Notes: generated from the letters alone by a model not told the origin. A stretch of 64,000 bases of DNA from an uncultured Eggerthella sp. (GCA_900542265.1 UQML01000008.1:1-64000); one strand, 5' to 3'. Positions 26,610 through 35,911 are shown, numbered from the stretch's first letter. Numbers and translations are program-made.

Positions 26610-27527
26610 TTACGCTTTTGCCGCTTTCTTTTTACGTGCAATAGCTACAATTGCCACCGCTATCGCAGCAGCCACAACAAGTGCAACACCTGCAATAATC
26701 CAAGGATTCAGACCATTAGATTCAGCATTTGTAGCACCAGAAGCAAGCGGGTTACTGTTATCGTTGATATCTACCTCTTGGTCAGGTGCAGCTAATGGAG
26801 TCCCATCTTCACCAATAATCTCGCCAGCAGCAGCTGCCTCAGCAACTGCATCAGGACCTGCTGGAGCAGCTGCTCCATCTGGTGCTGCTGGTGCTGTGCC
26901 CCCAGGAACCGTTACGGTTGTATAGGTTACACCTGGCGCGGCATTGTATTCGAAATTGAATACATTCTCTTTACCCTCTTCAAGGGTTCCCGTTATATTC
27001 CATGCTGTCGGCAAATAATTATCAATATAGCGATACGCGATCACGGGTCGATCACCAGGATTTCCCCAAAAGACCTGACTGTCCGCAATCTGATTTCCGT
27101 TTGCATCCACGTAATTTACTGTATAAGAAACCTGATTCTTCTTAAGACCATAAGCAATCACATACTGAGCATCTTCGGTCGCAGTAAAGACCAAATCATC
27201 CACGGCATCTTCACCATAATCGTGACCAGCAAGTCGAATGCCTTTAATGTAATACTTTGAATCAGGAAGAATAATATTTGCTTCATTTATGTACTGAGAA
27301 AGGTTCACTTGAGAGCCTGCAGCTACACTAATAGTCTCCGGAACTCCTTCCAAGTCTCCCTGCCCCGCAGAAACACTAATTTTATAACCATAAGCTGAGT
27401 CAAGCTTAAGCGGCTCATTTGCATAAGCATTATTAACATTAGCAAGAGTAGCTACGCCTAATGCAAAACCTAGGCAGAGCGTCAAGAAAATGAGTGCAAG
27501 CTTTTTAGTAAAACAAATCGAATGCAT
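26610..27527 (-). CDS. Secreted membrane-anchored protein with a MucBP-like domain
   Basis: 305 residues from the ATG at 27527, whose first base overlaps the preceding stop codon (TAATG), implying translational coupling. A signal peptide (KKLALIFLTLCLGFALGVAT ... ANA, ~8-36) is followed by extracellular domains; SYTVNYVDANGNQIADSQVF (~133-152) looks like the start of a MucBP/mucin-binding repeat. A Pro/Ala/Gly-rich linker (~205-265) leads to a C-terminal membrane segment (PWIIAGVALVVAAAIAVAIV) and RKKKAAKA. No LPxTG is present, so it is probably membrane-anchored. Last gene of the five-gene surface operon. It may tether the structure; this is inference. Confidence 0.75.
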   Translation of the reverse strand: MHSICFTKKLALIFLTLCLGFALGVATLANVNNAYANEPLKLDSAYGYKISVSAGQGDLEGVPETISVAAGSQVNLSQYINEANIILPDSKYYIKGIRLAGHDYGEDAVDDLVFTATEDAQYVIAYGLKKNQVSYTVNYVDANGNQIADSQVFWGNPGDRPVIAYRYIDNYLPTAWNITGTLEEGKENVFNFEYNAAPGVTYTTVTVPGGTAPAAPDGAAAPAGPDAVAEAAAAGEIIGEDGTPLAAPDQEVDINDNSNPLASGATNAESNGLNPWIIAGVALVVAAAIAVAIVAIARKKKAAKA

Positions 27528-28312
27528 TATTTGACACCACCTTTGCCTGAAGCTAAATTTGCCTGAGAAGAGCAATCTTGAACAGCTTGAATTTTTTTAC
27601 GATCACAAACATACGAATAGACTGTTGCTGCCGCAAAAAGTGCACAAATCGCGATCAGTAGTCCGTTTGTAAACAAATCACCCGTCTTAGGTAAAAGACC
27701 GCCCTCTTCTGTAGTAACCATAGTTCCACCTTCAACGGCATCTTCTACAGCAAAATTAATCTCAAGACCGCCCTCTTGGCGCATGTAGTTATTTTCTTGA
27801 GTCATACCATCAAGGGAAAGATTAAGGTGTACCTGACCACTTTCTCCAGAAGTAAGCGTTGTCACATACATCCAAGAACCTGTTGCGTTCGAAACTTCTT
27901 TTAAACCTTGAGAATTTTCGTCACGGGCTACATCGCCACCAACTCTTTCACTGCTATAAATAGTGCTTACCTCACCGGTACTGTTTGTAAAAGTAAGGCT
28001 GTACGTATAGGCGCCACCAGAAGCCTCGTTTGCATCTTCAAGTGTCTTAAAAACATTACTTGTCATATACCAGTCGGTGCTATTTGCGCATTCATTTTTG
28101 ATTGAAATATCAAGCGACAAGTCGTCACCGGGCATCATTTGATCAATAGCATCGTTAATCTTTTGTTGATCATAATCGGAGATCATTTGCTTATCACTGT
28201 TAAACGTCACGTTCCAGTTTGCGGAAGTCGATTCTGCAAATGCTATACCGAAACTGCTCAGAAGAAGAACACCTGTTGCAAGAGCAGTGATCGCAATTCT
28301 TTTTATAGTCAT
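27527..28312 (-). CDS. LPxTG-anchored surface protein
   Basis: 261 residues. Signal peptide MTIKRIAITALATGVLLLSSFGIAFA (1-26); extracellular part ~27-205; then the sorting signal LPKTGD (~208-213), a hydrophobic segment (LLIAICALFAAATVYSYV) and a charged tail starting CDRKK. This is the class of substrate that sortase links to peptidoglycan or to a pilus. AAGGGAG precedes the ATG. It starts 12 bases after the upstream fibre-type gene and overlaps the next by one base. The tail after the charged cluster is unusually long (~25 residues). No sortase gene is in the window. Confidence 0.8.
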   Translation of the reverse strand: MTIKRIAITALATGVLLLSSFGIAFAESTSANWNVTFNSDKQMISDYDQQKINDAIDQMMPGDDLSLDISIKNECANSTDWYMTSNVFKTLEDANEASGGAYTYSLTFTNSTGEVSTIYSSERVGGDVARDENSQGLKEVSNATGSWMYVTTLTSGESGQVHLNLSLDGMTQENNYMRQEGGLEINFAVEDAVEGGTMVTTEEGGLLPKTGDLFTNGLLIAICALFAAATVYSYVCDRKKIQAVQDCSSQANLASGKGGVK

Positions 28313-28324
28313 GATCGCGCTCCC

Positions 28325-29047
28325 TTACCTCACGTCGTCCTGCGACACATCGTAGCCCCAAACACCCTTAATTGCCTCAGGAGCATTATGTGTTTGAACG
28401 GCGTTTACTTCTGCTTCAATATTGAACTTGTAGCCATCAAGCAAATAGGAAACAACCATAGATTTAGTTGTTGTTCCTTCTTGCGTGGTCTCTTGCTTGA
28501 TAATCTCCCTTGCCTCATCATCCATAACAACAGCAGGATCAATACGAAGCGCAGAGATAAAATCGCGTGATTCGCCTACAGGAAGCATTGTTGTTGAATA
28601 GAGAATTACCTGTTCATTAGTAGAATCCTTCTCATCAACAATCCAGTCTCCCGTTTGGGTAAGCTGAATAAGAGCAGGATTCAGTTTCGTATCTTTTTCA
28701 AACACACCATCGCCATCAGCATCTTGGGTCCAGTACTTTTTAATAATTACGCGAACATATTGGTCGTACTCGCCTGTGTTCTTTGCAGCAAGGCGCTCGT
28801 CATACTTCTTTCCAGGAATGACATTTTCATCTTGCATCCAAGTCAGAAGAGCGTTGTCACCCTCAACAATCGTTCCGTTTTCAGTAAGCGAAACTTCTAG
28901 CTCTGTTGTTTCGAAGCTTGCACGATAGGTATCACTAAAATAAGACAACGCTGCTTGCGCGGTGCCCGTGAAGCAAAGTGTCGCCACTAAAACAGTCAAA
29001 ACGAATAAAACAATCGTACGAACCGAGAGGCTTTTTGTCTTTTGCAT
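28325..29047 (-). CDS. TasA/camelysin-like fibre subunit (SipW-type signal) 2
   Basis: 240 residues. The signal region SVRTIVLFVLTVLVATLCFTGTAQAALSYFSDT ends in the ALSYFSDT pattern seen just after the cleavage site of SipW-dependent TasA/CalY-type proteins (compare AYFTD). The mature part has the beta-rich pattern with VRVIIKKYWTQDADGDG and LYSTTMLPVGESRDFISALRID, the latter typical of the family's conserved C-terminal strands. In Bacillus such proteins polymerise into biofilm fibres. GGAGG seven bases before ATG. It lies 15 bases after its homologue at 29063. Function as a fibre subunit is inferred. Confidence 0.75.
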   Translation of the reverse strand: MQKTKSLSVRTIVLFVLTVLVATLCFTGTAQAALSYFSDTYRASFETTELEVSLTENGTIVEGDNALLTWMQDENVIPGKKYDERLAAKNTGEYDQYVRVIIKKYWTQDADGDGVFEKDTKLNPALIQLTQTGDWIVDEKDSTNEQVILYSTTMLPVGESRDFISALRIDPAVVMDDEAREIIKQETTQEGTTTKSMVVSYLLDGYKFNIEAEVNAVQTHNAPEAIKGVWGYDVSQDDVR

Positions 29048-29062
29048 CTTCTACCTCCCTAT

Positions 29063-29599
29063 CTATTCCTGCGTATTTGGATCAGCGCTCGTCCAAAGAT
29101 AGGGAACGGGCACACCTGCTTCATCGTAATAAACAGGGCTTGTCTGACCAATAACCACAACATCAAAATTGGATAGATCAACATCCTCTGCAGCAGAAAC
29201 GTTAACGGGAAGAATGGACGTTGACTCGCCTGCTGCAAGCACCTTCGAGTATGTCCACACCTCGCTTCCCGTAGTACCTGTTTTTGACCACCCATCAGCA
29301 CCTGGCGTCTCAACTGCAATATTGTTGTTTACGCCAGTGCCGAAGAATAATTGAATACGCACCATAATGTCTGCACTGCCCGTATTCTGCATGCTGATCT
29401 GTTTGTTTCCATCAACGATAGTTTCATTGGTGTTTGAGCTATACTCAAGCGCAATTGTGTGACCGCCCGATGCTTTAGCATTACTTGTAAAGTACGCAAA
29501 CGCAGTACCTGCGCATACAGTCATGCAAAGCGCAATAGCAATTGCGATTGTTATGCTGCGTTTAGCAAGATTCATCATGACATCTGTTTTTGTTTTCAT
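29063..29599 (-). CDS. TasA/camelysin-like fibre subunit (SipW-type signal) 1
   Basis: 178 residues; start fixed by AAAGGAGG eight bases upstream. Signal peptide to about residue 34, followed by AYFTSNAKASGG, a close match to the AYFTD-like start of mature SipW-processed TasA/CalY proteins. The mature ~140 residues contain ISMQNTGSADIMVRIQLFFG and SILPVNVSAAEDVDL, resembling the jelly-roll strands of TasA. It follows the giant adhesin gene by 14 bases. No SipW peptidase gene is visible here, so processing would rely on one encoded elsewhere or on a general signal peptidase. Confidence 0.77.
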   Translation of the reverse strand: MKTKTDVMMNLAKRSITIAIAIALCMTVCAGTAFAYFTSNAKASGGHTIALEYSSNTNETIVDGNKQISMQNTGSADIMVRIQLFFGTGVNNNIAVETPGADGWSKTGTTGSEVWTYSKVLAAGESTSILPVNVSAAEDVDLSNFDVVVIGQTSPVYYDEAGVPVPYLWTSADPNTQE

Positions 29600-29613
29600 A
29601 GAACTTTCCTCCT

Positions 29614-32600
29614 TTACGCAGCTTGCTGTTGGCGAATTTGCTCAACGTTTCTACCGTTTTGTGAGAACGTATATCTATTGATTACACCCTGATTTGGGGT
29701 TTCTTCATTTCGAGAGTTATTGTTAAATGTCGCAACTACATTATTCTCCGCAAGATTATCAAGATATTCCTGGGTCAGCATGAATGTTTGCGGATTTCCT
29801 ACCACTACATAGCCCGAGCCATCAAACTCAAGCTCCTGAATGGTATACGTTGCTCCAACAAGAAGTTGTTTAAGTTCAATCTGCTGCGATCCTTCACCTA
29901 CGAAATCTGCCGAAACGATATTGTTATAGAACTCATTTCCATTAAATGCGCCCGTTACGCGGAATACCGCAGTCGAGGATCCGTTTCCATTAGCGTCTTT
30001 ATATGTCCAGCCTTCATAATTTTTCTGGAATGCTAAATCAACTAAGTCGAGACTGTTAACTAAATTGTATGCAGACCATTCTTTGCCGTCTGCGTCCTTC
30101 CATGTATAAACTGGATCGCCTTCGTTATCTACAAGGAGCTCTCCTCGAGCATCGGTTGCCTGAACAGGCTTAAGATCACCTTTATACCCTCCGACAGGGG
30201 ATTCGCTAACGAGATATTTTATTTCCTCGCCCTTTTTAGTGTATTTTGGAAGATCAGCAAATTCACAGCGCCAGACACCTTCCTCATTAGGCTTAATACT
30301 AACGATCTTTGTGGTGTCCGCTTTAAGTTCTTCTTCAGAAAGAACACCGTTTCCGTCTACATCAATTGCAAGTTTTACTTCAATAGACTCAGGACGAATC
30401 TGATATAAGTTATTACTATCTTGCCAGATTTTTTCTGTTGAGATGTTTGTTCGCTCATCATTCCACGTGTTGGTAAGCGTATAGTTTGTTCTTGGGATTC
30501 CATCAACCTCATCTTCGCTCGGTTGAGACAATTCTGAATCATATCCAGGGACGTTAACTTCAACTATAGTCCAATTAAATTGCGATCCAAGATCCGCCCA
30601 ATACGCTTCCCATCCATTTTCTTCATTTAGGATTTGAACAGCATCTTTGCGTGTAGACTCCTCAACAGGAACAACATCGTCGCCTACTTTTTGAGCTAAC
30701 TGAACTGCTACCGATGCAGGTTTTTCAGTAGATGAAATCTTATTACCACGATCATCGAGTTCAAACCACTCTTTTGTTACACGTAAATTCTTTTTATCGC
30801 CACCAAATGTTAGTTTACCGTTGTTCATAATTGCACTTCCTGCGCCAAGCGCATGATTCTTCTCAAAACGCACTTTTGCATGTTCGTTTGCCCATGCAAT
30901 AGTTTCTTGACTTGGATGCGAATTAATCTTGAAAGCAGACTGCGTGTTTTGATAATAAGAACGGTCAGCTTCAGTGCCATCAAAACGAGTCCAGTTACAA
31001 TCACCGCCGCCCAAAGCATAGTCGGAAACAGTAACAAAACCTGCATGCTGAACGTCACCAAAATGTGGACATGTTGGACCGCAGAACGCTATATCTGCGT
31101 TATTGTCTTCCCATGAAGAGGTTTGATTACCATACGCCAACATTCCTTCATATTTATATACTTCAATGCTACCCGAGCGACAATTTGCTATGGCTCCTTT
31201 GTGGCAAAGATCACTATGCGAACTTTCCGTATTCCCAGTAATTATGGCATTGTAAATTTCAAGCTCACAATCGTAATCATTGTATACAGCTCCACCCCCA
31301 TAGTAATAACCTGCAATAGGTCGCGCTGATACATTGTTAGTAAATCCACCACCTGTTATGGAACCTTTTGTAACTGCAGTGTTTGTTGCTCTTAAGAGCG
31401 AAATCGCTCCTCCCTGACCGCTTGAAGAGTTAGAGTCGAAACTCCCCCCTTCTATTGAGAGATTAGAACCACCGATGACACACAAGAAGCCACCTTCAGC
31501 ATTAGCGCCATTGCTTGCGATGTTATTTGAAAAAGTTCCCTCTTTTATTGTTACATTAGTATGCCAAGCCCAAATAGCTCCGCCATTGCTGCTTGTATTT
31601 TTATTGTTTTCAAAAGTGGCACCATCTATAGTTAATGCGCTTGAGGTCTGTCCATAGGCCATCTCCAAGGCAGCACCGCCCGTATAGCCGCCACCTGCTT
31701 CTGAACGATTTGCGTTTTTAATGATTGCACCCGATTCGATTGCAACATTTGCTCCCGACTTGGCGTACAACATGGAACTGTCAGCAGCAATATCTTTGCC
31801 ATCAACGACTGCATCCTTGATTGTTACATTGCCAGACAGAACGAAAAGACTTCCTATTTTATTTGCTTCACATCGCTCAATAGTCACATCATTAATCTCA
31901 CCATCGGCAAGTGCTGCCTGACTACATACAATAAGGGGTTTTCCGGTTTCGCGTGCTTTACTAATAGCGACTTTAGCATCGGTCTCGATAGTTGCAGGGT
32001 AAGCTTTGCCTTCTTCTTCGTTCCACACGTAATGCTGTGGATGATTCTCGTTGTGATTTGGATCAAGGATGACTCCTTCGATACACATATCTCTTGTAAT
32101 ATTCTTTTCTTCATCACAATAGTAAGAAACTTGCGCACCGTTCTTAGTCATCTTGTAGGTGTATTTATTTGCGTCCACCTCAAAGGAATGATCAGCGTAG
32201 TCCTCTACAACTTCATCATTTAGTTTAAAAGAAACATTATTCGCATTCTTAAATAAAAGCTCATCAGCTTTATTGCGAGAAGTGCCCGTTATCACATTTG
32301 ACGCATTAATGGCAGTATTGTTATAGATACGAGCATCGTTAGAGAGATCGAATGCAACATTTTTTGAGTTTTCAACCGCAATACCAGCACCATAACCTGC
32401 CGAATTGCCAACAATAACATTACTTACTTTAAATTCGAGCGACTTTGAATTTGCTTTGGTGTAAACACCACCGCCACTCGATTCAACATCAGCGGCTGCA
32501 TTATTGGAAATAGTCCCCTTTGTAAGGTTTACCTTTTCAACAAGATCCAAATAAATGCCAGCTCCATTTTTTGACTTAGTGGTATTGCCCTCAATTGAGC

Positions 32601-34122
32601 CACCAGTCATATCAAGCGTTGCATATTGCGCATATACACCGCCACCACCGTTGCCAGAAACCGTTGAAGTCACAGAATTATTTGAGATTACACCGCCAGC
32701 AATTTCTACAGAAATGCTATCAACATGATTTCCTGCAGCATAGATGCCGCCACCTTTTTGGGTTGCAGTTCCTTCGGTTATAGCGCCACCTGTTACTTTC
32801 AAAGAACCATTAGACATGTAAACATTGCCGCCATTAGAAGCGTATCCATCTTGGATCTTGGCATCTCCACCAATCTCTGCAGCACATTTGGATAAGGCAA
32901 CATTTCCTCCGTATGATGCTTTCTTGCCTTTCTTGGTGTTATCGATAACGCCTCCCGTGATCTTCACAGAAGACGAACCATCTGGCTTGCCAGCCACATA
33001 CAATGAACCACCGTAACTCTGTCCAGTTTTGCGATAGATACCTGGTCCAGTAATAGCGCCTCCGGTCATCACAAAATCACCCTGTTTTACGGCAACCGTT
33101 GCACCATACGAAATACCGCTAGTCGAACTTGACCCACCTTCAAACTTGCCTTTTTCAATGGTGAGATTTCCGTCTTTGACAAAAACCACTCCGCCATATG
33201 TTTTATCTTCTGATTCATATAAGGAATACTGCTGTATAGCACTCGTGACATCAGGCCCATTAAACACGAGATTCGAATTCGTAGCTGAAATTACGCGGTA
33301 TTTTTGATTCGCATTTACACTTTTCGTACTCATCTTTTTTTGTATCGGACCACCGTTGATGGAAACTTCACTCACTGTCGTGATTTTCGTCTTAGCACCA
33401 GTGATCAACCCATCCCCTACGAAATTGACATTCGAATTTTTAACAGTCAATACCGTTGCATCACCAGTATCCTTACTATTATCAGTCTTTGTAATCGTGT
33501 GACCATTAAGGTCTAACGTAAGATCCTTTTTATTCTCAATCGTTAAATTCTGAGCTGAATCAAGACACAAGGTAATAGTATCGCCATCGTTGGCTGCATT
33601 GATGGCCTCTTGAAGAGTTGCATACTCGTCTGAATTGATCATTGCGATCGTGAATTCGTTTTGAGGTCCGATAGCGGAATCGATAGGCTCATCCGACTGA
33701 GCCACAAGCATATTCCCGTCGGGAGAATCTCCTTCAGGAGTTTTGCCTTCAGGATCTCCGACAGTTACTTCGCTTGGATTTACTTTAGAAGAGTCGCCCC
33801 CCCCCGCAACAGAAGATTGGCTCTCAACGTCTTCTTTGCCATTCTCCTGATCAAGGGCAGTAATTACCATGGGCTTGTTGACAGTATTTGCGTCCGCATA
33901 GCTACCAGCACCGTCCTCTGTTTGACCTGCTGCTCCTTCGCTGACGCTCAGTTCTGTCTCTGTCTTATTCGAAGCATTGTCGTTTGATCCAGTTGCGGAG
34001 GCATTTTCAACTATGGCTGAAAGGTTGGCCATAGAAAACACTAATACTACCAAGAGGATTGCTGTAACAATCTTCCCCTCGATAGTATTGCGCGGATCTA
34101 AGAAGCGCGCGAATTTGTGCAT
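29614..34122 (-). CDS. Giant beta-helix/Cna-B repeat surface adhesin
   Basis: 1502 residues from the ATG at 34122 (an upstream frame to 34176 exists; AGAGGA lies 12 bases before this ATG). A membrane/signal segment (IVTAILLVVLVFSMANLSAIV, ~17-37) is followed by a Ser/Asp/Glu-rich stretch to ~160. From YATLQEAINAANDGDTITL (~165) to ~1100 it is a right-handed beta-helix with many GGGIYA/GGAIWA-type turns, like polymorphic outer-membrane-type repeats. Three Cna-B-like domains follow (starting near LRVTKEW ~1117, ISTEKIWQD ~1229, LAFQKNYEGW ~1367), each with a lysine that could form an isopeptide bond. No LPxTG or C-terminal membrane segment is present. A G9 tract lies at codons ~106-109. First gene of the operon. 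Confidence 0.8.
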   Translation of the reverse strand: MHKFARFLDPRNTIEGKIVTAILLVVLVFSMANLSAIVENASATGSNDNASNKTETELSVSEGAAGQTEDGAGSYADANTVNKPMVITALDQENGKEDVESQSSVAGGGDSSKVNPSEVTVGDPEGKTPEGDSPDGNMLVAQSDEPIDSAIGPQNEFTIAMINSDEYATLQEAINAANDGDTITLCLDSAQNLTIENKKDLTLDLNGHTITKTDNSKDTGDATVLTVKNSNVNFVGDGLITGAKTKITTVSEVSINGGPIQKKMSTKSVNANQKYRVISATNSNLVFNGPDVTSAIQQYSLYESEDKTYGGVVFVKDGNLTIEKGKFEGGSSSTSGISYGATVAVKQGDFVMTGGAITGPGIYRKTGQSYGGSLYVAGKPDGSSSVKITGGVIDNTKKGKKASYGGNVALSKCAAEIGGDAKIQDGYASNGGNVYMSNGSLKVTGGAITEGTATQKGGGIYAAGNHVDSISVEIAGGVISNNSVTSTVSGNGGGGVYAQYATLDMTGGSIEGNTTKSKNGAGIYLDLVEKVNLTKGTISNNAAADVESSGGGVYTKANSKSLEFKVSNVIVGNSAGYGAGIAVENSKNVAFDLSNDARIYNNTAINASNVITGTSRNKADELLFKNANNVSFKLNDEVVEDYADHSFEVDANKYTYKMTKNGAQVSYYCDEEKNITRDMCIEGVILDPNHNENHPQHYVWNEEEGKAYPATIETDAKVAISKARETGKPLIVCSQAALADGEINDVTIERCEANKIGSLFVLSGNVTIKDAVVDGKDIAADSSMLYAKSGANVAIESGAIIKNANRSEAGGGYTGGAALEMAYGQTSSALTIDGATFENNKNTSSNGGAIWAWHTNVTIKEGTFSNNIASNGANAEGGFLCVIGGSNLSIEGGSFDSNSSSGQGGAISLLRATNTAVTKGSITGGGFTNNVSARPIAGYYYGGGAVYNDYDCELEIYNAIITGNTESSHSDLCHKGAIANCRSGSIEVYKYEGMLAYGNQTSSWEDNNADIAFCGPTCPHFGDVQHAGFVTVSDYALGGGDCNWTRFDGTEADRSYYQNTQSAFKINSHPSQETIAWANEHAKVRFEKNHALGAGSAIMNNGKLTFGGDKKNLRVTKEWFELDDRGNKISSTEKPASVAVQLAQKVGDDVVPVEESTRKDAVQILNEENGWEAYWADLGSQFNWTIVEVNVPGYDSELSQPSEDEVDGIPRTNYTLTNTWNDERTNISTEKIWQDSNNLYQIRPESIEVKLAIDVDGNGVLSEEELKADTTKIVSIKPNEEGVWRCEFADLPKYTKKGEEIKYLVSESPVGGYKGDLKPVQATDARGELLVDNEGDPVYTWKDADGKEWSAYNLVNSLDLVDLAFQKNYEGWTYKDANGNGSSTAVFRVTGAFNGNEFYNNIVSADFVGEGSQQIELKQLLVGATYTIQELEFDGSGYVVVGNPQTFMLTQEYLDNLAENNVVATFNNNSRNEETPNQGVINRYTFSQNGRNVEQIRQQQAA
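33797..33805 (-). repeat. G9 homopolymer inside the adhesin gene (candidate phase-variation tract)
   Basis: Nine consecutive C on the plus strand (G on the coding strand) encode part of Ala-Gly-Gly-Gly-Asp at residues 106-110. Loss of one G gives the next codons GCG ACT CTT CTA AAG TAA, and gain of one gives GGG CGA CTC TTC TAA, so either slip ends the protein at about residue 112-115. It is the longest G/C run I noticed in the window. Confidence 0.8.
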
Positions 34123-34225
34123 TAAAATCACCGTTCCTCTACTAGATTTTGGAATCCTTGTCGCATAGCATTCCACTACTTCGTTTGAGACTCTTATGCA
34201 TCATCTACGCACTGCCTCAAACACT

Positions 34226-34255
34226 CATATAGAGACAACTCTCTGCATGAGTCAA
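34226..34255 (-). promoter_or_regulatory. Promoter of the surface-fibre operon
   Basis: Minus strand TTGACT (34255-34250), 18-base spacer, TATATG (34231-34226). Predicted transcript start about 34219, giving a ~97-base leader before the ATG at 34122. The -35 matches five of six consensus bases. A near-palindrome ACTTTATCGAAAGT (34268-34281) lies just upstream. Confidence 0.6.
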
Positions 34256-34375
34256 TTTGACGGAAATACTTTATCGAAAGTTAATTTGCAAATCTGGCAG
34301 AAAAACGAATATGTAACAACTCGATGTTATTTAGGCATCAACGCCTTCATAAAATCTGCATAATGCCTGATAAGG

Positions 34376-35206
34376 CTAAAAGATACGCCCCAGCAATGAG
34401 TTCTTGTTAGGTGTCCGATCCGCGCGTGCCGCAGCAATGCCAACCTCTTCAGGCGTCAATTCGCGCGCTGGTTGTTGCGCTATAGGAACTGGTGGTTCTT
34501 CTGTTGCAGCGGCAGCTGTTGCTGTAATGGGAACGGAGTCTAAAGCTGAAGCTGCAGCGGCCGATGAGGTAGTTTCTGTTGCAGCGGTAGCAGACGCTGG
34601 CGCTGCAACCGCAGACGCTTTTTGTACAACACTGCGCGCTTCTGATGCGCTCATACCAGCTTTCTTGACAAGCTTTTCCATCATAGCTTTGCGACGGCGT
34701 GATTTTTTATCTTGACCATGAAGCACAAGCATGAACTTATTCATATCCCATCCCTGCGTAAACCGAGGAGCCTCGGATAGAGGGTAAGCCGCATTACAGT
34801 CATGGCAAATAACTGCTTGTCCTAAATGAGGAGAAGCTAGTTTTTTCATAACGATAAGCGCACACAAGGAAAGCGCGATTGGACTAATCACTAATCCAAT
34901 ATTGATAAGCCAAGAACTCAAAGCTCCCTCATTTTGTGCATACCACCACACATAGACCCACACAGCCACAATAAAGAGTGTGCAAAGTAGCCACGTATAT
35001 GGTTTCAAACCACGTACGGGAATGAGCCCACTATAAATTTCCCCCTCTTTTCCGCAATGAGGGCAGAATTTAGGCGTTGTTATTGTCGGCTCTTCTTGAG
35101 GTACAGCTTGTACCCCCTTTTCTTTTAGCTCTTCAAGCCTGGAATATTGAGTCGATTTCGTCTCATCGGAATTTGAATAGATGATCTTGAAACGATTACT
35201 TGCCAT
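34376..35206 (-). CDS. Predicted zinc-ribbon membrane protein of unknown function
   Basis: 276 residues from the ATG at 35206, which has GGAGG ten bases upstream; in-frame codons extend further upstream but without a better site. Seen: a C-x2-C pair in FCPHCGKEG (~48-56), two membrane segments (WLLCTLFIVAVWVYVWWYA ~70-88 and INIGLVISPIALSLCALIV ~100-118), and a second C-x2-C (CHDCNAAYPL, ~134). Together these suggest a zinc ribbon split by two membrane spans. The C-terminal third is Ala/Ser/Thr/Pro-rich. I recognise no family. It sits 250 bases upstream of the surface operon, on the same strand but with a separate promoter in between. Confidence 0.75.
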   Translation of the reverse strand: MASNRFKIIYSNSDETKSTQYSRLEELKEKGVQAVPQEEPTITTPKFCPHCGKEGEIYSGLIPVRGLKPYTWLLCTLFIVAVWVYVWWYAQNEGALSSWLINIGLVISPIALSLCALIVMKKLASPHLGQAVICHDCNAAYPLSEAPRFTQGWDMNKFMLVLHGQDKKSRRRKAMMEKLVKKAGMSASEARSVVQKASAVAAPASATAATETTSSAAAASALDSVPITATAAAATEEPPVPIAQQPARELTPEEVGIAAARADRTPNKNSLLGRIF

Positions 35207-35243
35207 GTAAGACATTCCTCCCCATGCGGTCGGAGTGATTGTA

Positions 35244-35816
35244 TCACTGATGAAGTTCTTCAGAGAGTTTACGCGCTCGATCACACGCATCGGTCAAAAT
35301 TTTGTGTGCATCCATACCAACAACATCAAGCATGACAGCACTTACACAATAGGTATCATGAATACCAAACATCTGCGCAAGCCCCTTGAAGTAATCGTAT
35401 CCATAATTATGCGATGAGCCCGGTCCTCCTGCAGTCATTACGTAGATTAAGCGTTTTGCACCACAGAGTCCTTCTGGCATTCCCTCTTCAGTGTAGTGAA
35501 AGACAATCCCATTTACGGTGATGTGCTCAACATATACTTTAAGCATAGCGGGAAATGACAAGTCCCAATATGGTGCAGCAATAACAATCTCATCGGCATC
35601 TGCAAATTGTTTAGCCAAATCAAAAAGCGAATCTGAAAAATCACCAGCAAGTTGAAACTGAAGACGCTTTTCAACCATTGCTTGGTTATAGGGAGTAAGG
35701 TTTAGTTCTGCTAGCTTTACTTCCTCATAGGGTGTATTCCCAAGATATGCTTGCGCAAGCTGATAGGTACGTGATGCAGCGCCACGCGTACAAGCATTTA
35801 CAAAAAGCGTTTTCAT
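35244..35816 (-). CDS. Flavodoxin-fold NAD(P)H quinone/azo reductase-like protein
   Basis: 190 residues from the ATG at 35816 (GGTGAAG upstream); the frame extends five codons further. The fold is shown by MKTLFVNACTRGAASRTYQLAQAYL and by IVIAAPYWDLSFPAMLKVYVEHITVNG (~80-106), plus MTAGGPGSSHNYGYDYFKGLAQMFG, the pattern of AzoR/NQO1-like FMN enzymes. They reduce quinones or azo compounds with NAD(P)H; the physiological substrate is unknown. A single gene 37 bases before the zinc-ribbon gene on the same strand, so the two may be co-transcribed. Confidence 0.86.
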   Translation of the reverse strand: MKTLFVNACTRGAASRTYQLAQAYLGNTPYEEVKLAELNLTPYNQAMVEKRLQFQLAGDFSDSLFDLAKQFADADEIVIAAPYWDLSFPAMLKVYVEHITVNGIVFHYTEEGMPEGLCGAKRLIYVMTAGGPGSSHNYGYDYFKGLAQMFGIHDTYCVSAVMLDVVGMDAHKILTDACDRARKLSEELHQ

Positions 35817-35911
35817 ATTCTTCACCATCATTCGCGTTATTAAAAATTCGTTATATCGTATTCTTATACCATAGAATTTGAATATTACTCAAAAAAGAAA
35901 AACCTCATGCC

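Noticed and set aside
33301..33516. Small plus-strand frames antisense to the giant adhesin
   Set aside because: The adhesin frame is long and repeat-structured; the antisense frames have no start signals or recognisable domains.
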